DNA of 64,000 bases, taken from NCBI RefSeq assembly GCF_030463535.1, contig NC_132893.1:35837344-35901343 (forward strand). The letters are read 5' to 3'. Source of the stretch: Salminus brasiliensis (lineage: Eukaryota; Chordata; Actinopteri; Characiformes; Bryconidae). This document shows, one piece after another, positions 50,109 to 62,648 of this stretch (positions are counted from its first letter, which is position 1; every line of letters begins with the position of its first letter). The position numbers were made by a program, and so were the translations under genes. The notes beneath the pieces were generated by a model. It searched no databases, was not told the DNA's origin, and worked only from the letters and a program-made list of their open reading frames with translations.

Positions 50109-51439
50109 ACAGTATGTTTAGGTGTTTTGTAAAACTGAAGGAAAACAGGGTTAATGGTGAGTAACGTTGGTGAGTTATTGGGTTGCAGTTTGCTTGTGGT
50201 GCTAATTAAAGAGGGTCGGTTCAGTGGGATAAAGTCTTCCTTCTCTTTTCCAACATGTAAAACATTTGGGCTAACGAGCAACATCGTCATTATTAAGACC
50301 ACATGCTAACCAGCTGTCTTAGTGCCCCTCAGTACCTACCAGTATAATCTGAGTTACACAGACGGTTCAACACAGACCAACAAAATGCTCACAGATTCAG
50401 CTTCAGATTGTCTCAATCCAGGGGTGCAGATTTGGTCTGAGAAGGCAGGCAGTGGTCTAGATAGGCCTAGAAGAACTTAAGATAAAATCAGGTGAACAAG
50501 AACCACCATATTCTCACTAACGCTAACGCTAAAGCTGTATATATGTGTTGATATTAAGCACTTTTAGTATCAGCACTAATGATGGCATGTATTGACTGCT
50601 CTGTGTGCACTGTTACAAGCAAAAGAGCCTTGAGGAGCTTTTGGAGGTTTTAAGTTTGGAGCTGTTGAGGAACCTTTAAGGAACCTTCATATTTTCCTTA
50701 AAGCACTTAAGAGGTTCCTCCACAGCTTCAACTTGAAGAACCACCTTAGGGATTTTATACTTTTTAACAGTGTGTAATATACCATTTCATTTTCTAATAG
50801 TATTTTCCCATAGTTCTTGGTTTAATCTGAATGCTGCTGTGAATATTTTAGTAAAGCACCTTAGTAATGAAGAACATGCTGTTAGTTTAATTCAGTTCAG
50901 TGTTATTTCTATTGGTATTTCACAACAAATGTCACTAAGCAGATCCGAGTCCGAGCCTCTTTTGATCAAGCCAGTGGCGACAGTGGCTGAAAAACTCCCT
51001 CGGGTCGAGAGGAAGAAACCCATCCCTCCAGCCCTCACAATGATCTCACATAAAACCAATTTAAAAGGTAAACACAGGCTCCACATCTTTAATCCACACA
51101 AGCTCCAGCAGGATATGTGATCGATGGGGAGGAATAACAGCAGTCGTAACTCACTGGAATGTCTCCTCACACGTCCCTGAAGAAACTCTGCTGAATAAAT
51201 GAGTCCAGTGCTGAATCTACCTCAACAAACACCCCTTAAATCATAGTGACACTCCTTAACAAAGCGCTTAGAGGAGAACTCTGCACCCTGCCTCCTGCAT
51301 GTCAGTTCAGGACATTGAAGATCAGAGGGGTCACAGACAACACAGGCCTGTAATGCAGAGTAACAGCAGAGACAGTAGAGACACCAATGACTGGTTTTAC
51401 ACTGGTTTTCAATGGAAATGCACATTACCCTGTGTTTCA

Positions 51440-52280
51440 GAACCCAAGCTATAACACAACTGCACACCAGCTCATGTTTAAGACTGTGATTGCCCAGTTC
51501 TGTTATCAGCCCGGTTCTATTATCAGCCCGGTTCTATTATCAGCCCAGCACTGGCTTCCAGTTAAATTCCATATTTATTATTAAATTCTGTTATGAATGT
51601 ATAAAGCCCTGCACAGCCTTCTAGATAATGTTCGGGACTAAAGTTGCAGATCTACGGACACAGGGAATTGTGGTAAACTGAGATGCTGAGATGCTCAGGT
51701 TTGTGGACGGTGGAGCAGATGGATTCCAGTGTGTCTGTGTTACCTTCTGGCTCTCTCCTTTTAATTAGCCTGTTATAGTCAGACCTGATCTCTTTTTACT
51801 TTCTCTGAGTTAATGTCTGCACACTTATCCAGCCTGACTCTGATGGAAGACTGTTGAGATTTTCTGCTACCTGTGTCAGACCTGCTGCCCACCCTATAGC
51901 TACAGCTACCTGCCTGGGACTGGATGCCCACTCTCCATTATCGACTATGTTGAAGTTCACATGGACTCTATTGCTCTATTACTCTGTTGCATGGAACTAT
52001 TCGCTACTATTATTCTCATTATTATTACCACCATTGCCTCATCATTACTCTCCTTCCTCTCAATAATCTCTATTATGATTATATTAGTTATGTAAATGCA
52101 TGATTATATCAACACACCTCAGCAGAAGAACAGTCTTATGTGGTGGTTCGGTGATGTCAGTGGTTTTGACCAGAGGAGGATGGGTTCCTCTCAAGGTTTT
52201 TTCTCTGCCACTGTCGCCTTCAGCTTGCTCAGCTACACACCATATACAAACAACCTACAGATATGTAGCTAATACCTGTG
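51440..52280 (+). repeat. LINE-related 3' sequence
   Basis: A triplicated short word (gttctattatcagcccggtt), RT-tail debris (CPALASS-like) and a long tail with tcctctcaaggttttttctc then gccactgtcgcctt, common in fish L2-like elements. Inverted kinship to 1265-1890. Confidence 0.5.
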
Positions 52281-52344
52281 TTCTAGAAAACAAGCATGCA
52301 GGACCTAAACGAACTCAGAACTAACTGGGACACCTTCTCATCCA

Positions 52345-52870
52345 GCCTGACCCGGTCCCCTCTACCTGCGTCAGACCAGCTGCCACCCACCAGTCCGACC
52401 AGCAGGCCCACCCCTCTACCACCACCCATGTCAGACCAGCGGCACACCCTCCCACCACTGCTACCTGTTTAATGACCATGTTAAACCTAAATGGACTCTT
52501 AACTATCTGCCACTATTAATATCACCACTATTACCCATCATTCCTCTGACCATCACTGCTATGACTATATTAAGTTATTCTACACCATGATTATTATATT
52601 ATGATGATGATCAGAGCAGTTCAACAGTTTAGATGGTTTGGTCACTTTAATCAATAATTTATCAATAGTTCTGATCAGAGGAGGACGGGTCGGGTCCCCC
52701 TTGTGAGTCTTGGTTCCTCCCAAGGTTTCTTCCTCCATCTCTTGGATTTTTCATGTCTTTTTGTGTTATTTATTTTTCTTTTTTTCTGTATTTTACTAAT
52801 AACTGATTATGTAAAGCTGCTTTGCGACGACAACAGCTGTAAAAATCTACACTAATAAATGTGGCTTGAC
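52345..52870 (-). repeat. Dispersed repeat A just before golga7
   Basis: Minus-strand copy ending about 150 bp before the golga7 start codon, so it reaches the likely promoter. Same words as at 29095-29655. Confidence 0.75.
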
Positions 52871-53020
52871 TGTTTGGCCTGACTTGGCTCTCAGGTGCGC
52901 AGATTGGAGCGCAGCCCGTTAGGAGGCCTGGGAAGGGGGGAGGAACGAAAAAGCATCAAGTTTCTCCCGGACCGTTTTACCGGCGGAACAGAGACTCGGG
53001 GCGGAAACGGAGCAGCGGCC

Positions 53021-53029
53021 ATGGCGGAG
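53021..53029 (+). CDS. golga7: golga7 coding exon 1 (three codons)
   Basis: ATG GCG GAG followed directly by the donor GTTTGT. The context agcggccATGG is a good Kozak match. It joins in phase to ACG CAC AGC in exon 2 to give MAETHSLQDL, an N-terminus I believe fish GOLGA7 proteins share. It lies just after a GC-rich stretch (about 52905-53020) that is probably the promoter and 5' UTR. Confidence 0.75.
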
Positions 53030-56000
53030 GTTTGTGAAGATTAATAATTGTAATTTAATCCGCGTTTTCTGAGAAATGAGCGACAGATTACAACTTTACA
53101 CCCCCAGAACTACCTGTTAGTACCAGCAGAACCCGGGCCCAGCGCGGATCTACTCCTATAATCGTTATTAAAGAGCCTCTCTGGCGTTAGCTTGCAGGCT
53201 AACATCGTTAGCATCACAGCGTTATGTGTTTAATCACAGTGAGGAGATTATTGATTATATGATTGATATTACTGATTATATGTGCTGGTATCTTAGCTGT
53301 GCTCGCTGTGCCTCTGCGTGTTGTGTAGTGTGTTGGTGGAGGTTGAAGGGCTGGGTTTGGGAGGCTCAGTCTGGGCCTGTAGAAACAGCTCAGTGTTTTT
53401 AACTCTGCTTATTTCACTGAAGTCTGATTAGACTGAGAAACTCTTAAAGTATGAAGATGGAAACATTAGGATCTAGAGGCTTATTTAATAACTAATACAT
53501 TGCTCCTTTAATTAAATCATTAAAATAAATGATAAACATTTCAGAGCAAATTGTAGAATATTTATATAATTTATGTAATATAATATTAGAGTATTTGCAA
53601 TTTAATATTTGTTGCAAACCAGCTTTAAAATGCAGCTGTAAAACAAAAGATCAACAATGATCAAGATGAACATAAAAACTCCAGTGATACAAACTTTCTC
53701 ACGGCTAAACCTCAAGAAACCTTGGGATGGACCAAGACTCAAAAGGGGACCCATCCAGAGTACAGAGAGATAAAGAAGAGATCATGGTCAGCCATGGTCA
53801 GCTCCTCCTCCTCTGCTGTGTTCTCTCTTCACTGGCTTCCTGTAGCTGCTGCCCAGGTCATCAGATTCAGACCCCTGACTCTGGTCTACAAAGCCAGACT
53901 GGACCAGACAGCCCCTCCGTACTTGATGGCGATGGTCAATCAAAAGCCGATCTGCACCAAGAGCCCTTCCAGCTTCAAGTCCGGCTCGGCTCGACCCGCC
54001 ATCCTTTAAGATCCAGGGAAGACGAGCGTCCAGACTTTTTTCTGTCCTGCACTGAAGTGGTGGAACGAACTTCCCCTGGGTGTCCGAACAGCAGAGTCCA
54101 ACACTCGCTGTCCTCAAACCCAGACTGAAGACCCTCCTCTTCTGACAGTGCTCAGGCGAAGAGAAGAGTATTATGGTCTCCATATTGACTTGTGTTTAGT
54201 AGAGTCTAAGATTAGAGGATCTGAATTTTTGTCTATTTAAACTAGCTGAGCTTCTTCTTCAGTAAACAGTGAAGCTCTTCTGTACTCTGGAGAAGAGAGT
54301 CTGATAAATGCTGTAAATGTAAATAAAAAGCAAATGTAGGGAGTGGTGAAGTGGCTGTGCAGTGTTCACTGCATAAGGTACATATGTAGCAACGCCCAGG
54401 TACAGAAGAGTGGGATGTGTGTACAGGCTGGTGGTGTTGGTAAGGAAAATTATCGAACAGTGGTATGAAAAGGTTTGAGCACCCCGGTCTAGATTTCTGT
54501 AAATATAGTGAGGAAAAATGATCTGAAAATAGCATGCAAATCTCTTGGGTGCAGAAACCTTTGCATGATGCTCATTTCCTTTTTTCGCTCAAATTGTTCA
54601 ACACACAACTAATTCACTAATCTTGCTTTGAGTGTTTTATTGTGGAATGTTTTATCTTTAACCTTGGAAATAATTTTTTTGGAGATCAGTTTGTCTTCTG
54701 TATTTGTATTCACATGAGCATGAGAATATAACAAATTAGCACACAGATACAGATATTCATGTACTGATTTGCTGTTTGTCACTAAAATAATAAGCAATTG
54801 TGCAGGACACAGCATTAAAATTCAAAATAATACATTTATATTTTATTTAAATAATATTTAAATAAATTAAATGTATCAGCCAAAACTAAGATACTAGATA
54901 ATATGAAAATCTGTAGCTTCACTTTGTCAAACACACAAACAATAATCAATCTTATTTTTAAATATTTAGTGTAAACAGTAATTCAAAATAAAATCTAAAA
55001 GCTGAACCTGAGAATAAATAAGTATCAAGGCCCAACATACAAGCAGCAATAAAACACTGCGAGCGTGTAAACATTAAAGCATACAGTGACAGGATCGATT
55101 CCATGGGTCTGCCTAATTAGCCGATTCCCGATCCAGCTAACCGACATCCTATCCTAATATCGGATCGGTGCAGCCCTAAATTATACCTGCCTAAAATGAT
55201 TTCTTTAACTCCAGTCTTTGACACATGGAGTTCATTATTAATATCATGACATGTTGGATCATTGCCTTTTGGTGAAATCTGATATTTTTAATATCACAGT
55301 ATAAATCACAAAGGGAAATTGCAGTGTCCCAAGTATTAATGGGTAATATAGCTTGACTTCTGTTGCATGGTGACATCATCCAAAATGAACCTGTTTAGAT
55401 GCAGAAAAACTGTATAGTTTAGATGGAAGATAACTAGACTGGCGCGCTTAACTCTGAACTCACTCCAAATGACTTTCTTTACATCCGGATCATCTAATCA
55501 TGCAGAAGCAGCTCAGCGTTTGATGGTGAAATGTAAAATGACTGATGCTCTTTGACAGACGCACAGCCTGCAGGACCTGCGGCAGCAAGCAGCCATCGCC
55601 TCCAAGGTGTTCGTCCAGCGGGACTACACTTCTGGCACCATTTGCAAGTTCCAGACCAAGTTTCCGACTGAGCTCGAGGCCAGGGTGAGATCCTTTCAGC
55701 AGAGCAGCTGATCAGAAGTGCTACTTTCTGACCTAGATTTGTTGGATATGGAACAGTGACTATTTATTATTTATTTTTTTCATGAAAGGAGAAGCTCTAT
55801 TTTATTTATCTCTGACATCTTACATCATCTTGTGGTTTTCCTGCATGTTTTGGTTTAACGTGCTGTTCTTTCAGATTGAAAAGCAGCAGTTTGAGGAAAC
55901 AATACAGACCCTGAATAATCTGTACGCTGAGGCGGAGAAGCTGGGGGGCAAGTCGTATTTGGAGGGCTGTCTGGCGTGCCTCACCGCTTACACCATCTTT

Positions 56001-57826
56001 CTCTGCATGGAGACGCACTATGAAAAAGTGAGCTTGTGTAGTACTCCCACACTTCTGATCAGTTCCAGGTGTCCAAGTTAGAGCTTGTTTTTAACCCATG
56101 AAGAGTCTCATTAAACATGTTTTCTGGTTTTGACTCAACCGTTGGGTTTGAGAAGGGTGCTGTGCAGTTTTTGTTGTTTGTTGCAGTGAATGATATTTAC
56201 TAGGTGCTGTAGATCGGATGGAAAGCAATAGCCACAGAGTTTCCTTTCTAGAAATATGTCTTCTGTTAATGATTCCAGTACTGTATGATTTCCTTTGGCA
56301 TCATTTTGTGAGAATCAGGAAGCAGAAGCTCCTTCACTTTATTAATCGTCATATAATCTGATGGTTGTTATTTGATTATCAGGTGTTAATACGACTCAGT
56401 GCTGCGAAGCACCACAGCAGCCATGTGTACAAAACATAATCTTTAACGGATTGTTATTTAACATTATTACTACGAGTTATAAAAGCTACAGCGTCCTTTA
56501 ACCTTTGTTCCCTGTTAATGATACTGTGGGATTATTGCAGATGCTAATGATTGCTAGATGATTACTTTCACACTGAGATAAGGACACCGGTCTGTGATTG
56601 CTTTCCCTTCATGTCATTCCTTACACTTTACATTTCTTAATCAAATAGGTGCTGAAAAAGATCGGCAAGTACATCCAGGAGCAGAATGAGAAAGTGTACG
56701 CTCCTCTAGGTCTGCTCCTCACCGACCCCATAGAGAGAGGCCTTCGAGTTGTATCCTTTTCCTACAAGCAGACTCAGTCTTTCAAACTCCTTGAGTCTTT
56801 GAAGAGTTTGCCATGATGTGTGATGATCTGCCAATGGCAAAAAAAATAAAAGGTTCCCTGCATCACGCTCACTGTGCCCCGCAGTCTATATCATTATAGA
56901 CAAACAAAAAAAAACATTATTCTGTGTAAAGTCATGTGAAAATATTGGGACACCCCATTAAACCTTTTGAACATATTTAAACATGATGGAGGTGATCTGA
57001 CTAAACTCACATACCTGGCGAAACGTCTTTAATCATCATGTATAAAATAGAATTAATGGAAATGTAGTTTTCCTGTAAGGAAAAAGTTTGACCCCCCTCC
57101 ACATCACATTTATTACTCCTTCAAATGTGTAGCTAGAATCAGACTCAGGAGCAGAAGATCAGCTGCAGATGATCAGAACATGGTTGGAGAGGATTATTCT
57201 GGAGGAGTCTGTCTGATTTAAACCTCAGACGTTTAGTCTGGTCTGATCTTGGTGATAGAATTATTTGGACAGACTAACAGGGGACACGTCTGGCGTTAAA
57301 CAGATAAACAGCTTTCGCACACAAGAACCCATATCAGCTGTGAAGCGGGGAGGTGGAGATGTCATGGTTTAGGGCTGCTTGTCTGCAGTAGTTTTTATTT
57401 ATTATTATTTATTTAGTTTTACTGTATCAGATGAACTTTGAGGAAACTGTGAGACCATCTGGTTTAAGAGCTAAAGATGAAACGTCATACAGCTGAAAGA
57501 ATTCTGCATGGAGGAAAAACACTCTCCCAGTTGATGTCCGGGACCGGCAGGGACTGGTAGATCATTATAGGAAACTGAAGTAGCTGAAGTTCAGCCAAGG
57601 ATAGAAATGCCAGCTATCAGGGCATAAGGTGTCCTAACTTTTTCCTCACTGGGAAATTGCATTTCTATTAATTACATTTTATAAATGATGATTTAAAGAC
57701 ATGGTGTCCGATTTACTGATCGATTCATTGATTGCTTGATGCTTTATGTAAAGGTTTTTTCCCTAACCCAGCCTTCCTAAGGTGGAGGTAACCATTTTTG
57801 AGGACAGAAGCATTGGATCAAGATAA
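53021..57826 (+). CDS. golga7: Golgin subfamily A member 7 (GCP16), five coding exons
   Basis: GOLGA7/GCP16 is a small lipid-anchored Golgi protein that partners the DHHC palmitoyltransferase ZDHHC9, known for acylating RAS. The CDS joins 53021-53029, 55559-55684, 55875-56027, 56649-56750 and 57782-57826, all phase 0 with GT/AG sites; 144 aa (human 137). Residues 16-35 carry the [12 protein letters not shown] block. Residues 46-96 carry [20 protein letters not shown] then [15 protein letters not shown]; Cys77 and Cys80 match the known palmitoylated pair. The tail is [13 protein letters not shown]...[11 protein letters not shown]. The first coding exon holds only Met-Ala-Glu and sits in a GC-rich start region. 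LINE and Tc1 remains fill introns 1 and 4. A MITE and a Tc1 element follow the stop by about 70 bp. A candidate poly(A) signal is at 60797-60802. Confidence 0.95.
53690..54340 (+). repeat. L2-like LINE 3' end in golga7 intron 1
   Basis: Plus frame reads [20 protein letters not shown] then [15 protein letters not shown], the end of a fish LINE reverse transcriptase, then (frameshifted) [14 protein letters not shown] and [11 protein letters not shown]. It ends ctgataaatgctgtaaatgt. Truncated and broken. Confidence 0.75.
54341..55558. other. golga7 intron 1, AT-rich remainder
   Basis: No exon or named repeat recognised before the golga7 exon 2 acceptor. Confidence 0.5.
55559..55684 (+). CDS. 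golga7: golga7 exon 2
   Basis: Forty-two codons, [10 protein letters not shown] through KFPTELEAR. The acceptor is tttgacag and the donor is GTGAGA. It contains the family block [18 protein letters not shown]. Confidence 0.93.
55875..56027 (+). CDS. golga7: golga7 exon 3 (core with palmitoylated cysteines)
   Basis: Fifty-one codons, [11 protein letters not shown] through CMETHYEK. The acceptor is ctttcag and the donor is GTGAGC. It carries [14 protein letters not shown], the most conserved part of the family, in which the two cysteines are acylated. Confidence 0.96.
56649..56750 (+). CDS. golga7: golga7 exon 4
   Basis: Thirty-four codons, [20 protein letters not shown] through IERGLRV. The acceptor is ...tcaaatag and the donor is GTATCC, which is weaker than consensus. 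Confidence 0.93.
56930..57665 (+). mobile_element. Tc1/mariner remnant in golga7 intron 4
   Basis: Stop-ridden sequence with transposase-like words ([10 protein letters not shown] then GCL) and terminal motifs around aatattgggacaccccatta and gtgtcctaactttttcctca. No open frame is left. Confidence 0.5.
57782..57826 (+). CDS. golga7: golga7 exon 5 and stop
   Basis: Fourteen codons plus [17 protein letters not shown], matching the human tail IEITIYEDRGMSSGR in layout. The acceptor is ...cttcctaag. Confidence 0.9.
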   Translation: MEVTIFEDRSIGSR

Positions 57827-57973
57827 AACATACCAAAGGTAAATACTAACCCACAATATATAGCAGATTAGTTTGTAGCCTGGACATTTTACGTACACTT
57901 ACTGGCCACTTTATTAAAAAACCCTACACTGTGCTTCCACTCACTGGCCACTTTATTAGAAACCCCTACTATA

Positions 57974-59572
<1,599 letters not shown>

Positions 59573-59860
59573 TAGCTCCACTCTCTTCATCACTGATGTC
59601 CAGATATTATTGGGGTGGTGGTCTGTTCTCAGGTCCTCAGGCACTGTGTTGGGGTCACTGCTAGGTTGAGAGTGGGTTCACCAGCCACGAATATCCAGAC
59701 AAGAGCAGCTCTGTGGTCAGACACTGACCCCTGATGAAGGTCTAGAGGATGTCTGACACAAACTGTGCATGATCAGATGATCTGCAGCTCCTAACTCAAC
59801 ACCAGCAAAGCAAAGTGAAGCTACAGGGAGGGGTTTCTGATAAAGTGGCCGCGGCGTGTA

Positions 59861-61490
59861 TGTGAACTGTTTGGTAAGTGAACTGTATGTAATTGTATGG
59901 TATTGGTTTCTCAGCAGGAGACTGTATTGGACACATTAATCACTGGCCTGTTGGATTGAGACCCGGGTTCCTTCCTGTCCTCAACCTTCTGCCTGTCTGC
60001 GTCTGAATGTAGAGGCCTCTTCTTCTTCGTTTTATAGTCTCTTCCTCCGTTCTCTCTCCTTATTTCCCTCTCAGGAGAACGGCGATGTCTTGTGTTTTTC
60101 AGAACCCCGTCTGATGCAGTGTTTGTTGATATCTGAGCTGTCAGGTTTTGTATGTAAACTGTTGTCTTACTCAATGGAGGATCATTTTAAAGCTATATTT
60201 CTGTGCCATGTGTTTTATATTGCGCCTTCTGAGCTCTGAGTTCTTTCTCTTGAATCCTCTGACTCCTCTGTTCTGTATATATGCTGTACTTGTGGGTAAA
60301 GTGTACAGTGTCGATTCGCCACACGGCCGCAGTGTTCGGTGTCCACGTAGTGAAAATTGTCTCGGAGGATCGTCTTCGGCAAACTGACCATCCTGCTGAT
60401 GATGATGATCGCTGATAACAGTGTGTAAATGATTTTGATAAGATGTGCATTTTAATATAATCAAGGCTAATTAATAATGACTAACATTTCATTCCACGAT
60501 GACTTTCCTCAGATCATGTGACCATTTTCAGTATGTGACATCATTCCCTAGGCTCAGTGAAAACACTACAGGGTGGGCTCAGGGACGAGGGTGGTTAAGC
60601 CTGGTCCTGGACTCTGAATGGACTCAGCAGTCATGCTCCGTGTGCAGACCTTATTATTTAGTCTAGCTGAACCACAGACTGATTCACCTGTCCCTTTCTG
60701 CTCTTCTTGCATTCGTACTGACCACCGAATATCCGTTTCAGGCTCCATCCAGTCATTAGATCTACTCGCTGCCATTTATATCTTTTGTTGTATCATAATA
60801 AACTGTTGCTGTCTTTTCTTGAAACGCTCTGAAACACCTTTATTTAAAAACATGTATCGTAATAATAAATTAATTTTTCCTTCAGTTGGTGGTGTTGATT
60901 TGAGTTAAAAACAAATCATGTCTGATTAATTTGATAATTCTGAAAAATGTTTTTAATTAACATGAACAAAATCTAATTAGCAACTTTACAGTTTTCAAGA
61001 ACAAATATAAGCAGCATGCTGCAGATAAATGGAGACTGTTACCAGTATTGGTGCCAAAATTGAATGAACCTTACCTGCAATGCCTAATAGTAGTAGTAGT
61101 GGTAGTAGTATAAATACACAGGTTGTAGTATTATTTGTCACAGGACATATTTAAGGCAGTTTAATTACAATTATTTTTACCAATAAAAATACCCAGATTT
61201 TCTATAAGACTATTTGATTATGGTGATTATTATTATTCATGACTTATTATTATTATAGGGTTGTTGCAGTAGTTATTATATTTAAGGCAGTTTAATAACT
61301 TTTTTTTCAATAAAATAACCCAGGTTATCTATAAGACTATTTGATTATGGTGATTATTATTATTCATGACTTATTATTATTATTATTATTACAGGGTTGT
61401 TGCAATATAGTTAGTAGTATCATTACTATATTATCAGTAACGATTTCACAATACCACATTTACACTACAGTTTTAACTCTAAAAAAACAA
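59861..61490 (+). other. Probable golga7 3' UTR and intergenic sequence
   Basis: Non-coding. AATAAA at 60797-60802 is a possible end of the golga7 transcript. (TAG)n lies at about 61087-61110. Two copies of a roughly 131-bp segment (61145-61265 and 61276-61405, sharing tctataagactatttgatta) sit in tandem. Confidence 0.4.
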
Positions 61491-61494
61491 CTAT

Positions 61495-61955
61495 AGACAA
61501 AAGTATTGGGACACCTCCTCATTCATTGTTTCTTCTGAAATCAAGGTTATTTAAAAGAGCTGATCCTGCTTCTGTTGGAGTGACTGTCTCTACTGTCCAG
61601 AGAAGAAGACTTTCTACTAGATTTTTGGAGTAGGAGCATTGCTGTGAGGATTTGATTGCATTCAGCAATGAGCGCGTTAGTGAGGTCAGGATGTTAGATG
61701 ATGGATGATCACCACCCAACCTCATCATCCCCAACTCGTCCCAGAAGTACTGGATGGAGCTCCACCACCATCATTCCAGAGAACACAGTTCCTCCACTGC
61801 TCCACAGCTCCCCAATGCTGGGGGGCTTTATTATACCCCTCTAGCCCACGCCTGGCATTAGGCAGCATGGAGCCAATAGGGTCATGATGATGATCTGCTC
61901 CAGAGAGTCCATTATTAGGGTACATTATTAAGAAGGGGTGTCCACAAATATTTGG
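61495..61955 (+). mobile_element. MITE family B, complete copy
   Basis: Left end agacaaaagtattgggacac at 61495 and right end ggtgtccacaaatatttgg near 61955; interior matches the copy at 32476. Lies between golga7 and r3hcc1. Confidence 0.8.
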
Positions 61956-62521
61956 AAACTGAGCTTGGCTGCGATTCCCCCTCCGGCCGCTGGGCTCCGC
62001 TATAATCCCTGTCACCGCGCCTCTATTAGCGTTAGTTACATTTGAAATAAGCGCTGCTTGAAAACTTCACTACAGCTTTATTTACTAGTTTTTAGAGTTT
62101 ATTAGAGGTTTAAGTGCAGATACGAGTTTCGGGCTCTGCTGGAGGTATGGCTGGTACTGCTGGCGTTTTCCTTGGGTTATGCATTCAGAATAGCATGCTA
62201 GGCTAAGTTAGCTTAGCTAGCTCTGCTAGCTGGGCAGTGCTGGTCAGTCTGACCAGTCCGGACCGTTCTGTTAAAGCCCTGCTCTCTGATCCGCACCGGT
62301 CTGTCAGAACCTGGGCTCAGTGTCGTGGTTCTGGGGCGGACTGGGGGCAGAGGCAGGCTCAGGGGTTGGTGCAGCTCATGCTGATAAACACTCATCAATA
62401 TGAACCTGGATCAATACATCGTTTTAAAGCCTTTAGGGAGTGAAGCCTGCTCTGCTCTCTTAAACTAAATGAAATGTGATGGCTCATGTTTCCTTGTGTT
62501 TTGGTGTGTATTGCTCTGCAG

Positions 62522-62648
62522 CCCATCTCCTCCTCACCCTGGCGTCCCCCAGCTATGATGGCTGCTATCTTCCCAGGGAGGAATGCCAGTTTGTCCACAA
62601 AGTCCTTGAAGACCTGGATGCCTTTCAGAAGAAAGATGATCAGAGAAG
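62522..62648 (+). CDS. r3hcc1: r3hcc1 exon (N-terminal part)
   Basis: The reading frame is set by CQFVHKVLEDLDAF. The donor GT is at 62649-62650. Two acceptors are possible (AG at 62520-62521 or 62551-62552). The nearer one would join in phase to a possible first exon starting ATG at about 62147, but that start is unproven. Confidence 0.75.

Noticed and set aside
50770-51120. 116-codon plus-strand frame
   Set aside because: Contains words of a common dispersed repeat (cagtggcgacagtggctgaa) and no protein domain.
53722-54183. Three overlapping frames inside golga7 intron 1
   Set aside because: Remains of a LINE 3' end, split by frameshifts; not a host exon.
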